DNA of 14,523 nucleotides from Firmicutes bacterium UBA1768 (GCA_002315335.1 DCGW01000041.1:1-14523), one strand, 5' to 3'; positions 8,501-13,686 are shown, counted from the stretch's first letter. Notes: a model not told the origin generated them from the sequence alone. Numbers and translations: made by a program.

Positions 8501-9019
8501 GAGCACGGACAATACGTCGTTGCTGAGAGTGTTCCTTACGATGATAGTATTTTATATGTTTCTTCTTACAGTGATGATGAAAGCTTCAAGTGGAAGTATG
8601 ACGGCGGGCTGTATATAATGAACGGTTCTGAAAAGCAGTATCTTGCTTATGACGTTTATGGTTTTGATTTTTCTGACTCCAAGGTTTCGGCAAATATTCG
8701 GTTGACCTCCGAAAGCCACGCCTTCACTTACTCGCAGTGCGATGGAAATGTGCATAGGGCTGTCTGTGAAAATTGCGGGTATTCGGAAGAAGCTGCTCAT
8801 ACCTTCAACGCTATCACACACAGGTGTATCTGCGGCAAGCTAAATCCTGATGGTCCGATGCTGCTTCACGGTGTGTTTGGTAATATGGTTGTTGGCATCG
8901 CCGCTGTTAAAGGATTAAAATGGATAACCATGTTGTCCTCATTACAAATTCAGCCTGTAATATTTAACTGGGCTGTATGCTTAAATTGGTATAAAATATT
9001 TAAATTTTTAAAGCTATAG
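5555..9019 (+). CDS. Secreted DnaJ-type Cys-rich domain and beta-helix repeat protein
   Basis: An extracellular or surface protein of 1154 residues. The start is fixed by GAGGAG at 5541-5546, eight bases before the ATG. Residues 1-25 are a signal peptide (MKKMIFMLVLSVAFML..., likely cut after VISA or the next Ala). Residues 46-146 hold 19 Cys, including eight CxxC pairs, several as CxxCxGxG, the pattern of the DnaJ zinc-binding domain; no J domain is present. Residues of about 165-280 resemble the start of a right-handed beta-helix (SVTINLTGENRIVAKG, GIYAEKDLYFTGEG). From about 280 to 870 there are degenerate units of about 60 residues built from LYNG, PTIIGTGG, AGIY and ITAKSGNG motifs. Residues of about 950-1060 look lectin-like (SLKNEHGQYVV, QYLAYD). 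Residues 1062-1093 form a Cys/His module with CENCGY and HTF. The last 57 residues are unlike the rest and contain no LPXTG anchor. An adhesin or glycan-binding role is an inference; function is unknown. Confidence 0.85.
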   Translation: MKKMIFMLVLSVAFMLIMTPMVISAANHDVWDLKCTFIEEGADISCPHCNGVGWEPCSHCNGTGHTEDTCLECHGNEKWCEHCYGTGICPQYGERECNYPCSFGVCYKCLGEPKNCGMCLGFGKVLCEWCGNQPMIGYSGGECESCGGSETIGENYTALAGEYTLVLGEEDDVYISYDDGETLACKVDGSIPGLSYTAKGWAMNGFNFESNVGIAVYVKDSVTINLTGENRIVAKGREGGDSIIGIYAEKDLYFTGEGSLSSTAYGGDDIKQSVGIQVENNLYNGVQGEIIYITTGCFLGNDNDCFANGLEDEEAAAQGPTIIGTGGSATEISAGIYVVKGNLYNGVEGEEADSPTTTTTASYHVDNDNDCFANGSEDEEEAAQGPTIIGTGGDAAELSAGIYVGSLYNGINGGGEVAYSTIGNNGPTIIATGGNATKTYGIYSRYLLRNAGKITAKSGNGIEKSMGIYISHILYNGFEGAIPEYFETAAYGEGNYNDYFANGSEDEEAAAQGSTIIATSGDAAELSAGIYAGKGLYNDGGGKMIYTTTNYSPGFSDSADGEVASENTATIIATAGNAKETYGIYSHDVLSNDGKISAKSGCGTKTEEGNYVNDSLSAGIYVKPDMDFYGGGYLLNNRGMGGSVTVYACSEDEGGDNFDAGEKEKVGIIEAASGGAASAYGIYTASYLNNNGKITASSGNGTDTSMGIYVEEGLYNDNGGNPMTAACSGVDYSDSVNDDETESVGAIEAVAGDAIFTNGIYAESLNNYGRITAKSGNGLADYNETIGDRKDTTVAGIRCLNDLHNEGTISASSGDITEIGTNKAYSFGIVSVGGDIILGEDSDTIATTGSVSDLTKTTCCGISVGNDRSISALDCAALLTQADGRAIYGAFKVYKCAQLKASVCKDGTGASNKDISISTDGDYSVSFGGTTYNDMQPQYVCLTVCKYLADFTSGKQTLFLGGKKVGKFTITGDRTNGFSLKNEHGQYVVAESVPYDDSILYVSSYSDDESFKWKYDGGLYIMNGSEKQYLAYDVYGFDFSDSKVSANIRLTSESHAFTYSQCDGNVHRAVCENCGYSEEAAHTFNAITHRCICGKLNPDGPMLLHGVFGNMVVGIAAVKGLKWITMLSSLQIQPVIFNWAVCLNWYKIFKFLKL
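6458..6592 (+). repeat. Long coding repeat, copy 1
   Basis: The first of three long, near-identical DNA segments in the secreted protein gene. It runs from GATAATGACTG to CTCTATAATGGA and encodes DNDCFANG, EDEEAAAQGPTIIGTGG and SAGIY followed by LYNG. The flanking LYNG-V-x-GE codons are also duplicated near 6391-6420 and 6577-6603, so the tandem unit here is close to 190 bases. Confidence 0.8.
6656..6784 (+). repeat. Long coding repeat, copy 2
   Basis: The second copy lies 198 bases downstream of the first and is six bases shorter, losing two codons before LYNG. The nucleotide match to copy 1 is high from GATAATGACTG through GAGGATGAAGAG and ATAGGCACCGG. This implies a recent duplication or gene-conversion event and not only protein-level similarity. 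Confidence 0.8.
7041..7170 (+). repeat. Long coding repeat, copy 3
   Basis: The third copy, more diverged at its start (NDYFANG in place of NDCFANG). It is almost identical to copy 2 across GATGCTGCAGAATTGTCGGC and to copy 1 across GATGAAGAGGCAGCTGCACA. A unit of different sequence lies between copies 2 and 3. This mosaic pattern suggests exchange between repeats. Confidence 0.78.
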
Positions 9020-9041
9020 CAATCAAATTTTGCGACTAATT

Positions 9042-9071
9042 GCACCGGTCATTTTTCTGGCCGGTGCTTTT
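9042..9071 (+). terminator. Rho-independent terminator after the secreted protein gene
   Basis: GCACCGGTCA (9042-9051) pairs with TGGCCGGTGC (9058-9067) as a 10-bp stem with one G-T wobble and a six-base loop, followed by TTTT. It starts 22 bases after the stop codon at 9019. The U tract is short, but the stem is strong. Confidence 0.8.
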
Positions 9072-9297
9072 GGTATCCGACTTTAATGGTGGAAACCTTG
9101 GCCTGAATGGTGGTCTGCAATAGTGGGCATAACCCACTTCGTATTATGATGTTGAGTTCAATTCTTCTGTTTATTACCTATCCGCAAAAACCAGAATCGC
9201 AGTTCTGCTTGTTTGGAGTAACTTTGAAGTTTTCTTTGAAGCAAAACAAACTGACTTTGAATCAAGGCGAGGTCATTTAAGCGGCTTTTCCGCCCTG
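9072..9297. other. Noncoding stretch with short repeated motifs
   Basis: No gene is supported here. The stretch holds AATGGTGG twice, 21 bases apart (9085 and 9106); a perfect 6-bp hairpin AGTGGG/CCCACT at 9122-9138 without a T tract; and CTTTGAA three times (9222, 9234, 9255). Repeated short motifs at both ends are reminiscent of the multiple terminal repeats of IS21-type elements. No transposase remnant was recognised, so a decayed element end is only a possibility. A weak hairpin GCGG/CCGC at 9281-9293, just past the polymerase stop, may help end minus-strand transcription but lacks a proper T tract. Confidence 0.35.
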
Positions 9298-10536
9298 TTA
9301 CGCAATCGGCTTTGGCATTCTGACAAGGTGTCTGTTGTCGAACGGCATTTTCAGGTCGCCTATAAGAGCTGCGTAGTTTACTGCGGCCTTGCCAAAACGT
9401 CGCCGAATTTCTTCCACGGTATCCTGAAGGCGTTCATTTTTTATAAGACTGTCGATATCTGTAAACACAGTCAGCTGGTCGGCTTCATTAGCTGGAACCA
9501 AATTTATGGCTCTTATGCAGATGGCTCTGACCTTATTGTCCCATCTGTAATTTTTTTTGAACAGACGGAAGCCCTCTGCCGCTATTTCTGACGGGAGCTG
9601 GGTTTTCAGCTGAAGCTTTCCTTGAAACTGTCTTCCGGTCAGGTCGTGATTTCTTATTGAAATCTGAACTCCTCTGGCGGCTAAGTCATGTACGCGAAGT
9701 CTGTGCCCCACATCCTGAGAAAGCTCAAGCATGACTCTGAAAACTTCATCATTATTATTCAGATCTGCGGTACAGGTTATGCCATGACCTATGGACTTGA
9801 TAGGGCTTTCAAAATCCTTGTGGCATACGTTTGAAGCGTCGAGCCCGTTTGCGTAGGTGTGAAGCTTAAGCCCGTTTATACCGAGAAGCCACTTCAGAAA
9901 ATCCGGACTTGCACCCGCAAGCTGACCTATTGTTTTAATTCCGTAGGCATCGAGTCTTTTGCAGGTTGACCTTCCTGCATATATAAGTTCGGAAGCCGGG
10001 AGCGGCCATACTTTTTCTCTGAAATTATCCTTTGTTATTACGGTCATGGCATCGGGCTTTTTCATGTCGCTGCCAAGCTTTGCGAAAATTTTATTGAAGG
10101 ATACTCCGACGCTTACGGTAAGTCCTAATTCGTTTCGACAGGCGCTTCTTATTTCTTCTGCTATTTTAACACCGCTTCCGTAATGTCCGCTTGCGGTTAC
10201 GTCCAGCCAGCATTCATCCATACCGAAGGGTTCGACTTTATCTGTATACCTATAATAAATTTCATGGGCGGCTTTTGAGCATTTAAGATATTGGTCGTAG
10301 TGGGGAGCAACCATTATTATATCCGGACACAGCTGTCTGGCCTCCCAGTTTACCATTCCGGTTTTAACGCCGGCTTGTTTTGCTTTTTCAGACTTTGCAA
10401 GTATTATGCCGTGCCTGCTCTCGGTGCTGCCGCAGACGGCCACCGGCTTGTCTCTTAATTCGGGATGCAGCATGGTTTCTACCGAGGCATAGAAACAGTT
10501 CATGTCGCTGTGAAGAATGATTCGTTCTCTTTCCAT
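9298..10536 (-). CDS. dinB: Y-family translesion DNA polymerase (Pol IV/UmuC-like)
   Basis: An error-prone polymerase that copies past damaged DNA bases. The 412 residues show the Y-family order: palm motif HSDMNCFYASVE with metal-binding Asp 11; the second catalytic motif FGMDECWLD with Asp 107 and Glu 108; the SVGVSFNKIFAKLGSDMKKPD motif near 141-162; a helix-hairpin-helix thumb near 190-222; and a little-finger domain. QLTVF at 354-358 fits a sliding-clamp binding motif (QLxLF type). It resembles the Firmicute UvrX/YqjW-like group more than enterobacterial DinB; this is judged from motifs only. GAAAGG lies about ten bases before the ATG. It is divergent from the XRE-ImmA-type operon and shares its operator-rich intergenic region, so damage-dependent derepression by that pair is likely. 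All catalytic residues are present. The symbol dinB is a family-level label. Confidence 0.93.
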   Translation of the reverse strand: MERERIILHSDMNCFYASVETMLHPELRDKPVAVCGSTESRHGIILAKSEKAKQAGVKTGMVNWEARQLCPDIIMVAPHYDQYLKCSKAAHEIYYRYTDKVEPFGMDECWLDVTASGHYGSGVKIAEEIRSACRNELGLTVSVGVSFNKIFAKLGSDMKKPDAMTVITKDNFREKVWPLPASELIYAGRSTCKRLDAYGIKTIGQLAGASPDFLKWLLGINGLKLHTYANGLDASNVCHKDFESPIKSIGHGITCTADLNNNDEVFRVMLELSQDVGHRLRVHDLAARGVQISIRNHDLTGRQFQGKLQLKTQLPSEIAAEGFRLFKKNYRWDNKVRAICIRAINLVPANEADQLTVFTDIDSLIKNERLQDTVEEIRRRFGKAAVNYAALIGDLKMPFDNRHLVRMPKPIA

Positions 10537-10580
10537 TATAGTTATGCCTTTCGTTGGGTTGTTGAGAAATTGACAAGCGG

Positions 10581-10608
10581 AAAATAATTTTATTTATGCG
10601 GTTGACAA
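10581..10608 (-). promoter_or_regulatory. Candidate promoter for the Y-family polymerase
   Basis: On the minus strand, TTGTCA (complement of 10603-10608) and TATTTT (complement of 10581-10586) are 16 bases apart, matching five and four of six consensus positions. The -35 box overlaps that of the divergent regulator promoter and the first operator-like repeat, so a protein bound there would block both. The transcript would start roughly 35-40 bases before the ATG. Confidence 0.4.
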
Positions 10609-10718
10609 AGGTTCACCGCATGTGCTATTATTGCAACATCAAAGTTCACTCAAGTTCACATCAAGATAATAACACTAAAGTGAACTTGAGTCAACACAAA
10701 AAGTGAATTAAGGTGAAA
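10601..10718. promoter_or_regulatory. Array of four 16-bp operator-like repeats
   Basis: Four related 16-mers occur here: GTTGACAAAGGTTCAC at 10601-10616; GTTCACTCAAGTTCAC at 10644-10659; GTTGACTCAAGTTCAC at 10680-10695 (minus strand); and a decayed copy TTTCACCTTAATTCAC at 10703-10718 (minus strand, 11 of 16 matching copy 2). Copies 2 and 3 differ at one base and face each other around a centre near 10669. Each copy is two half-sites, GTTSAC then GTTCAC, ten bases apart, or one helical turn. The array covers the -35 boxes of both divergent promoters and reaches the ribosome binding site of the regulator gene. It is very likely bound by the adjacent XRE protein. Confidence 0.75.
10602..10631 (+). 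promoter_or_regulatory. Strong promoter for the XRE-ImmA-type operon
   Basis: A perfect -35 box TTGACA at 10602-10607, an 18-base spacer and an extended -10 box TGC-TATTAT (-10 box at 10626-10631) form a near-consensus housekeeping promoter. Transcription would begin near 10638, giving a leader of about 85 bases. Operator-like repeats overlap the -35 box and fill the leader, so negative autoregulation is expected. Confidence 0.78.
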
Positions 10719-10722
10719 AATA

Positions 10723-11175
10723 ATGAAGACATTTTCGGAAAAGGTCAGGGATGCAAGAAGTGAAAGAGGCATATCACAGACGGAACTTGCCATAGAAACA
10801 GGTGTATCTGCCAGATCTATAAAAGCGTATGAAAAGGGAGAAAAGGTGCCTCGTCAGGGAACTATGCTCAGACTGGCCTCTGCCTTAGGGGTTTCTGTAA
10901 AGTTTCTTTCTGATGACAATTGTGAAAATCCAATGGAAGACATAGAAAAAGACGGGTATATAGAAGAAGCTAGCATAAAGTATGGAGAGAGCGGAGTCAG
11001 AGATGTCAACCGACTTTTAGCGGATAATGCAGCTCTGTTTGCTGGCGGTGAACTATCTCAATCACAGAAAGACGCTTTTTTTCAGGCAGTAATGACCGCA
11101 TATGTTACCTGCAAAGAAGAAGCCAAATCAAAATACTCAAATAATAACGTGGGTTCTGGGGAGAAACTAAAGTGA
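10723..11175 (+). CDS. XRE-family helix-turn-helix repressor
   Basis: A 150-residue DNA-binding regulator. Residues of about 5-62 form the helix-turn-helix domain (SQTELAIETGVSARSIKAYE, then LASALGVSVKFL). The C-terminal part (EEASIKYGESG... through DAFFQAVMTAYVTCKEEAK, about 81-135) is helical in appearance and probably mediates dimerisation. A ribosome binding site AAGGTG at 10710-10715 precedes the ATG by seven bases and lies inside the last operator-like repeat. The stop codon overlaps the GTG start of the ImmA/IrrE-type peptidase gene by four bases (GTGA), so the pair is co-translated. In ICEBs1 (ImmR/ImmA) and Deinococcus (DdrO/IrrE) the neighbouring peptidase inactivates the repressor by cleavage; the same role is inferred here. 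Probable targets are its own operon and the divergent polymerase gene. Confidence 0.9.
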   Translation: MKTFSEKVRDARSERGISQTELAIETGVSARSIKAYEKGEKVPRQGTMLRLASALGVSVKFLSDDNCENPMEDIEKDGYIEEASIKYGESGVRDVNRLLADNAALFAGGELSQSQKDAFFQAVMTAYVTCKEEAKSKYSNNNVGSGEKLK

Positions 11176-11729
11176 CGTACGAAGAGATTTTTGGAAAAGT
11201 TAAGCGGGCTCGTCAAAAATTTGGCGAGGATAATCCGTTGAAGCTTGCTGAAGCGATGGGTATAAAGGTGCTCAGAGAATCTATGGGAAAAGACGATGAT
11301 GCTGTAAAGGGCTTTTATCTTGAATACAAGAGGGTGCAGGTAATAACCCTCAACAGCGATATGCCTTTGATGATACAGCAAATAGTCTGTGCCCATGAGT
11401 TGGGTCATGCGGTTCTTCATAGAAAAAAGGGTCTTCATGCTTTTCATGAGGCTGCAATGTTTGATGAGTCTTCTCTACTTGAAAAGGAAGCAAATATTTT
11501 TGCTGCAGAATATTTATTAAAAGATGAGGAAGTGTTAGACCTGCTGAATCAGGATATAACTTTTTTTGGCTGCGCAGCCAAGCTCATGGTACCACCGGAG
11601 CTCCTTGACTTCAAATTCCGCATGCTTAAGTGGAAGGGATATAAAATAATCGAGTCTCCGGTTTCTGAAAATACCGATTTTATGAAAAACATGCCAATAC
11701 CCGACAGCTATGACTATGAGAGCTGCTGA
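11172..11729 (+). CDS. ImmA/IrrE-family zinc metallopeptidase
   Basis: A 185-residue cytoplasmic peptidase expected to cleave the repressor encoded just upstream. The HEXXH zinc motif is seen as H75-E76-L77-G78-H79 within VCAHELGHAVLH. The third ligand is probably E106 in EKEANIFAAEYLL, the same 31-residue spacing as H82 to E113 in Deinococcus IrrE. It starts with GTG at 11172, overlapping the XRE stop, with GGGGAG about eight bases upstream. Unlike IrrE of Deinococcus it has no recognisable C-terminal GAF-like sensor; the roughly 75 residues after the catalytic core are short and end in a Tyr/Asp-rich tail. How it would sense damage is therefore unclear. Alternative roles are toxin-antitoxin function or control of a mobile element, but no integrase or phage gene is nearby. 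Confidence 0.9.
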   Translation: MTYEEIFGKVKRARQKFGEDNPLKLAEAMGIKVLRESMGKDDDAVKGFYLEYKRVQVITLNSDMPLMIQQIVCAHELGHAVLHRKKGLHAFHEAAMFDESSLLEKEANIFAAEYLLKDEEVLDLLNQDITFFGCAAKLMVPPELLDFKFRMLKWKGYKIIESPVSENTDFMKNMPIPDSYDYESC

Positions 11730-11733
11730 TATA

Positions 11734-11741
11734 AAGAAGGG
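11734..11741 (+). promoter_or_regulatory. Ribosome binding site deciding a TTG start
   Basis: AAGAAGGG lies seven bases before the TTG at 11749. There is no in-frame ATG at a plausible position downstream, so this site is the main evidence that the 90-residue gene begins with TTG. Confidence 0.7.
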
Positions 11742-11748
11742 ATAATTA

Positions 11749-12021
11749 TTGAACACAAAGGTATATGTAAAGGTAAATGTATTTTTTAGAGAAGACGGTA
11801 CGGTCATCCCTACCGATATAGTCTGGAAGGACGGTAAAAGATATCACATAGATAAGGTTACGGACATAAGACAAGCGGCATCGCTCAAAGTAGGGGGTCA
11901 GGGAGATCGTTATACAATAATGGTGAAAGGCAGACAAAAGTTTTTGTTTTTTGAAAGGAGCACAGGCTTGTTTGGCAGCAATCTCGGCAGGTGGTTTGTT
12001 GAGGGAAATAATATTGCATAA
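11749..12021 (+). CDS. Small conserved-looking protein in the XRE-ImmA-type operon
   Basis: A 90-residue protein with no signal peptide or membrane segment. Its sequence alternates polar and hydrophobic residues, as in a small beta-barrel: VYVKVNVFFREDGTVIPTDIVWKD... then YHIDKVTD, KVGGQGDRYTIMVKG and FLFFER, ending GRWFVEG. I do not recognise a named family with confidence. The pattern recalls small proteins found beside Y-family polymerase genes in other bacteria (the DUF6504-type neighbours in Actinobacteria), but this is from memory of general form. It lies 19 bases after the peptidase stop and has its own Shine-Dalgarno, so it is the third gene of the operon and probably shares its regulation. 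A role as a polymerase accessory or nucleic-acid-binding factor is an inference. Confidence 0.75.
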   Translation: MNTKVYVKVNVFFREDGTVIPTDIVWKDGKRYHIDKVTDIRQAASLKVGGQGDRYTIMVKGRQKFLFFERSTGLFGSNLGRWFVEGNNIA

Positions 12022-12047
12022 AAGAATTAAAATCTTTAAAAGAAATG

Positions 12048-12076
12048 TGGAAAACAAATTGACATTAGTGTATAAT
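12048..12076 (+). promoter_or_regulatory. Candidate promoter for the STAS-kinase gene
   Basis: A perfect -10 box TATAAT at 12071-12076 sits 17 bases after TGGAAA (12048-12053), a four-of-six -35 match. The start would fall near 12083, giving a short leader before the ribosome binding site AGAGAGG at 12095-12101. No terminator hairpin was found between 12022 and here, so read-through from the previous operon is possible. Confidence 0.5.
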
Positions 12077-12108
12077 AAACGAAATATGTTTTTTAGAGAG
12101 GCGAGTCT

Positions 12109-13284
12109 ATGATTAACATAAACAAGAATGGAGAAGCTATAATAATAGGTTTAGTTGGTAGAGTTGACTCCAATAATGCTGAAGATGTCAGACAGGAAAT
12201 CTGGGATGTTTTAGAGCAGGAAAAATATAACAGCATTGTCATTGACATGGAAGAGCTTGAATATATTTCCAGTGCAGGTCTCAGAGTAATACTTAAACTT
12301 ATAAAGCGTGGGACTGATACCAAAGCGATAAATGTTTCCAGTGAAGTTTATGAAATATTAGAAATGACCGGGTTCACCGAGCTTTTGAGTGTTGAAAAAG
12401 CTTTCAAAAAAATGAACCTTGACGGATGCAAGGCGATAGGTAAAGGTGCAAAGGGGACGGTATATCGTTATGATGCTGAAACAGTAATAAAGGTATATAA
12501 CGACCCAGACAGTCTTCCTGACATCAAAAATGAAAGAAAGATGGCAAGGATTGCATTCGTTCTCGGAATTCCTACCGCAATATCGTATGATATAGTAAAG
12601 GTTGGAGATTGCTATGGTTCTGTATTTGAACTGCTCGACGCCAAGTCATATTCGGAAAAAATTGCCGAAGAACCGGAGAATATAGAACAATATGCAAAAG
12701 GCTTTGCAAATTTGTTGAAGGAAATACATTCTACTGATGTGGATGCAGATGTTCTCTTTAATGAAAAGAAGCTTGTATATAAATGGCTTTCCGAAACAGA
12801 ACAATATTTTCCTGAAGAAGTCTTTAACAAGTTAAAAAAGCTGGTTGATGAAACTCCGAACAGGGCTACAATGATTCATGGTGACTATCATACCAACAAT
12901 CTTATGGTACAAAACGGAGAAACTTTACTTATAGATATGGATACCCTGGCTTATGGTCATCCAGTATTCGAGCTGGCAAATGTATATGCAGGTCTTGTTG
13001 GTCTTCCGAGTGTTGATCCGATAAACCAGGAAGAATTCCTTGGATATCCCGTTGAAGATATGGGTAAAGTATGGGAAACTTTCTTTCCTGCATATCTTGG
13101 GACTGACGATAAGGCAAAACTTGATGAGGTTCAGAAGAAGGTTGAACTCATAGGGGATCTCAGGTGTCTCAGACATCTTGCAAGAAGAATAAAGAGCAAC
13201 AATAACTATGCTGAAGCAGTAAAATATTTCAGCAAAAGAATTGCTGAACTCATTGAAGAAGTTAGCGAACTTGACTTTAAATAA
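12109..13284 (+). CDS. STAS domain fused to APH-like phosphotransferase
   Basis: A 391-residue two-domain protein. Residues 1-100 are a STAS (anti-sigma factor antagonist) domain with the diagnostic loop YISSAGLRVIL; Ser 54 and Ser 55 lie at the position phosphorylated in SpoIIAA-type proteins. Residues of about 105-330 form an aminoglycoside/choline kinase-like domain: a Gly-rich loop GKGAKGTVYR at 111-120, the ATP-binding Lys 128 in VIKVY, the catalytic loop HGDYHTNN at 257-264 with Asp 259 and Asn 264, and the metal-binding IDMD with Asp 276. Both domains therefore look intact. The stand-alone APH-like family with this GTVYR/VIKVY signature occurs widely in Firmicutes without a proven substrate. 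AGAGAGG precedes the ATG by seven bases. The next gene encodes a second STAS protein, so a signalling role is more likely than antibiotic resistance. Self- or neighbour-phosphorylation of STAS serines is speculation. Confidence 0.88.
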   Translation: MININKNGEAIIIGLVGRVDSNNAEDVRQEIWDVLEQEKYNSIVIDMEELEYISSAGLRVILKLIKRGTDTKAINVSSEVYEILEMTGFTELLSVEKAFKKMNLDGCKAIGKGAKGTVYRYDAETVIKVYNDPDSLPDIKNERKMARIAFVLGIPTAISYDIVKVGDCYGSVFELLDAKSYSEKIAEEPENIEQYAKGFANLLKEIHSTDVDADVLFNEKKLVYKWLSETEQYFPEEVFNKLKKLVDETPNRATMIHGDYHTNNLMVQNGETLLIDMDTLAYGHPVFELANVYAGLVGLPSVDPINQEEFLGYPVEDMGKVWETFFPAYLGTDDKAKLDEVQKKVELIGDLRCLRHLARRIKSNNNYAEAVKYFSKRIAELIEEVSELDFK

Positions 13285-13333
13285 TAGAACAAATATTATT
13301 TAAAATATATTTAGAAATTTTAGGAGGTTAGAA

Positions 13334-13630
13334 ATGACAGTAACTAAGACACAGAATGGAAGCGCAGTAAAACTTGCTTTAGAGGGAAGACTTGACACAA
13401 CAACAGCACCTCAGCTCGAGGCTGAACTCAAGGAAGCTTTACCAGGAACAGAAGCTTTAGAATTTGATTTTGCTGAACTTCAGTATATTTCATCTGCAGG
13501 TCTCAGAGTTCTTCTTAGTGCACAGAAGACAATGAACAAGCAGGGTTCAATGAAGATTACCAATGTTTGCGCAGATATCATGGAAGTATTTGAAATTACT
13601 GGCTTCTCAGGAATACTTACAGTAGAATAG
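13334..13630 (+). CDS. Stand-alone STAS protein (anti-sigma factor antagonist type)
   Basis: A 98-residue single STAS domain in the SpoIIAA/RsbV size range. The key loop is YISSAGLRVLL with Ser 53 and Ser 54, identical in YISSAGLRV to the N-terminal domain of the preceding gene. Start regions also match in style (EGRLDTTTAPQL versus VGRVDSNNAEDV), and both end in a TGF motif near residue 90. A full AGGAGG at 13322-13327, six bases from the ATG, predicts strong translation. In partner-switching systems such proteins free a sigma factor or output enzyme by binding a kinase of the RsbW type when unphosphorylated. No RsbW-like kinase or PP2C phosphatase gene is in the window, so its partners must be elsewhere or be the fused kinase upstream. 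Confidence 0.93.
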   Translation: MTVTKTQNGSAVKLALEGRLDTTTAPQLEAELKEALPGTEALEFDFAELQYISSAGLRVLLSAQKTMNKQGSMKITNVCADIMEVFEITGFSGILTVE

Positions 13631-13686
13631 CAACGATATCAATCGCTTAAGCTTACTTTAGGGCAAGCGGTCATTTGAGTTGGTGT

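Noticed and set aside
5555..9019. Annotation of the secreted protein as a DnaJ chaperone
   Set aside because: It has a signal peptide and only the Cys-rich domain; there is no J domain or HPD motif.
9122..9138. Hairpin AGTGGG/CCCACT as a terminator
   Set aside because: It is short and lacks a T tract on either strand; the hairpin at 9042-9067 already serves the upstream gene.
10570..10575. TTGACA as a second -35 box for the regulator operon
   Set aside because: There is no acceptable -10 box 16-18 bases downstream, and the pair at 10602/10626 is far better.
10644..10695. LexA (SOS) box in the divergent control region
   Set aside because: The Firmicute LexA box is GAAC-N4-GTTC. The repeats here are GTTSAC-N4-GTTCAC in direct orientation and do not contain a good match.
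10537..12021. Integrated phage or conjugative element carrying an ImmR/ImmA-type immunity pair
   Set aside because: No integrase, excisionase, replication or structural gene and no attachment-site repeats were seen around the pair.
12059..12064. TTGACA as the -35 box for the STAS-kinase gene
   Set aside because: It is only six bases before TATAAT, and no good -10 box lies 16-18 bases further on.
12109..13284. Annotation of the STAS fusion as an aminoglycoside resistance enzyme
   Set aside because: Only the general kinase fold motifs are shared; the STAS fusion and neighbouring STAS gene argue for signalling.
13643..13670. Possible terminator between the STAS gene and proC
   Set aside because: Only a 5-bp pairing CGCTT/AAGCG with a long loop and no T tract is present.
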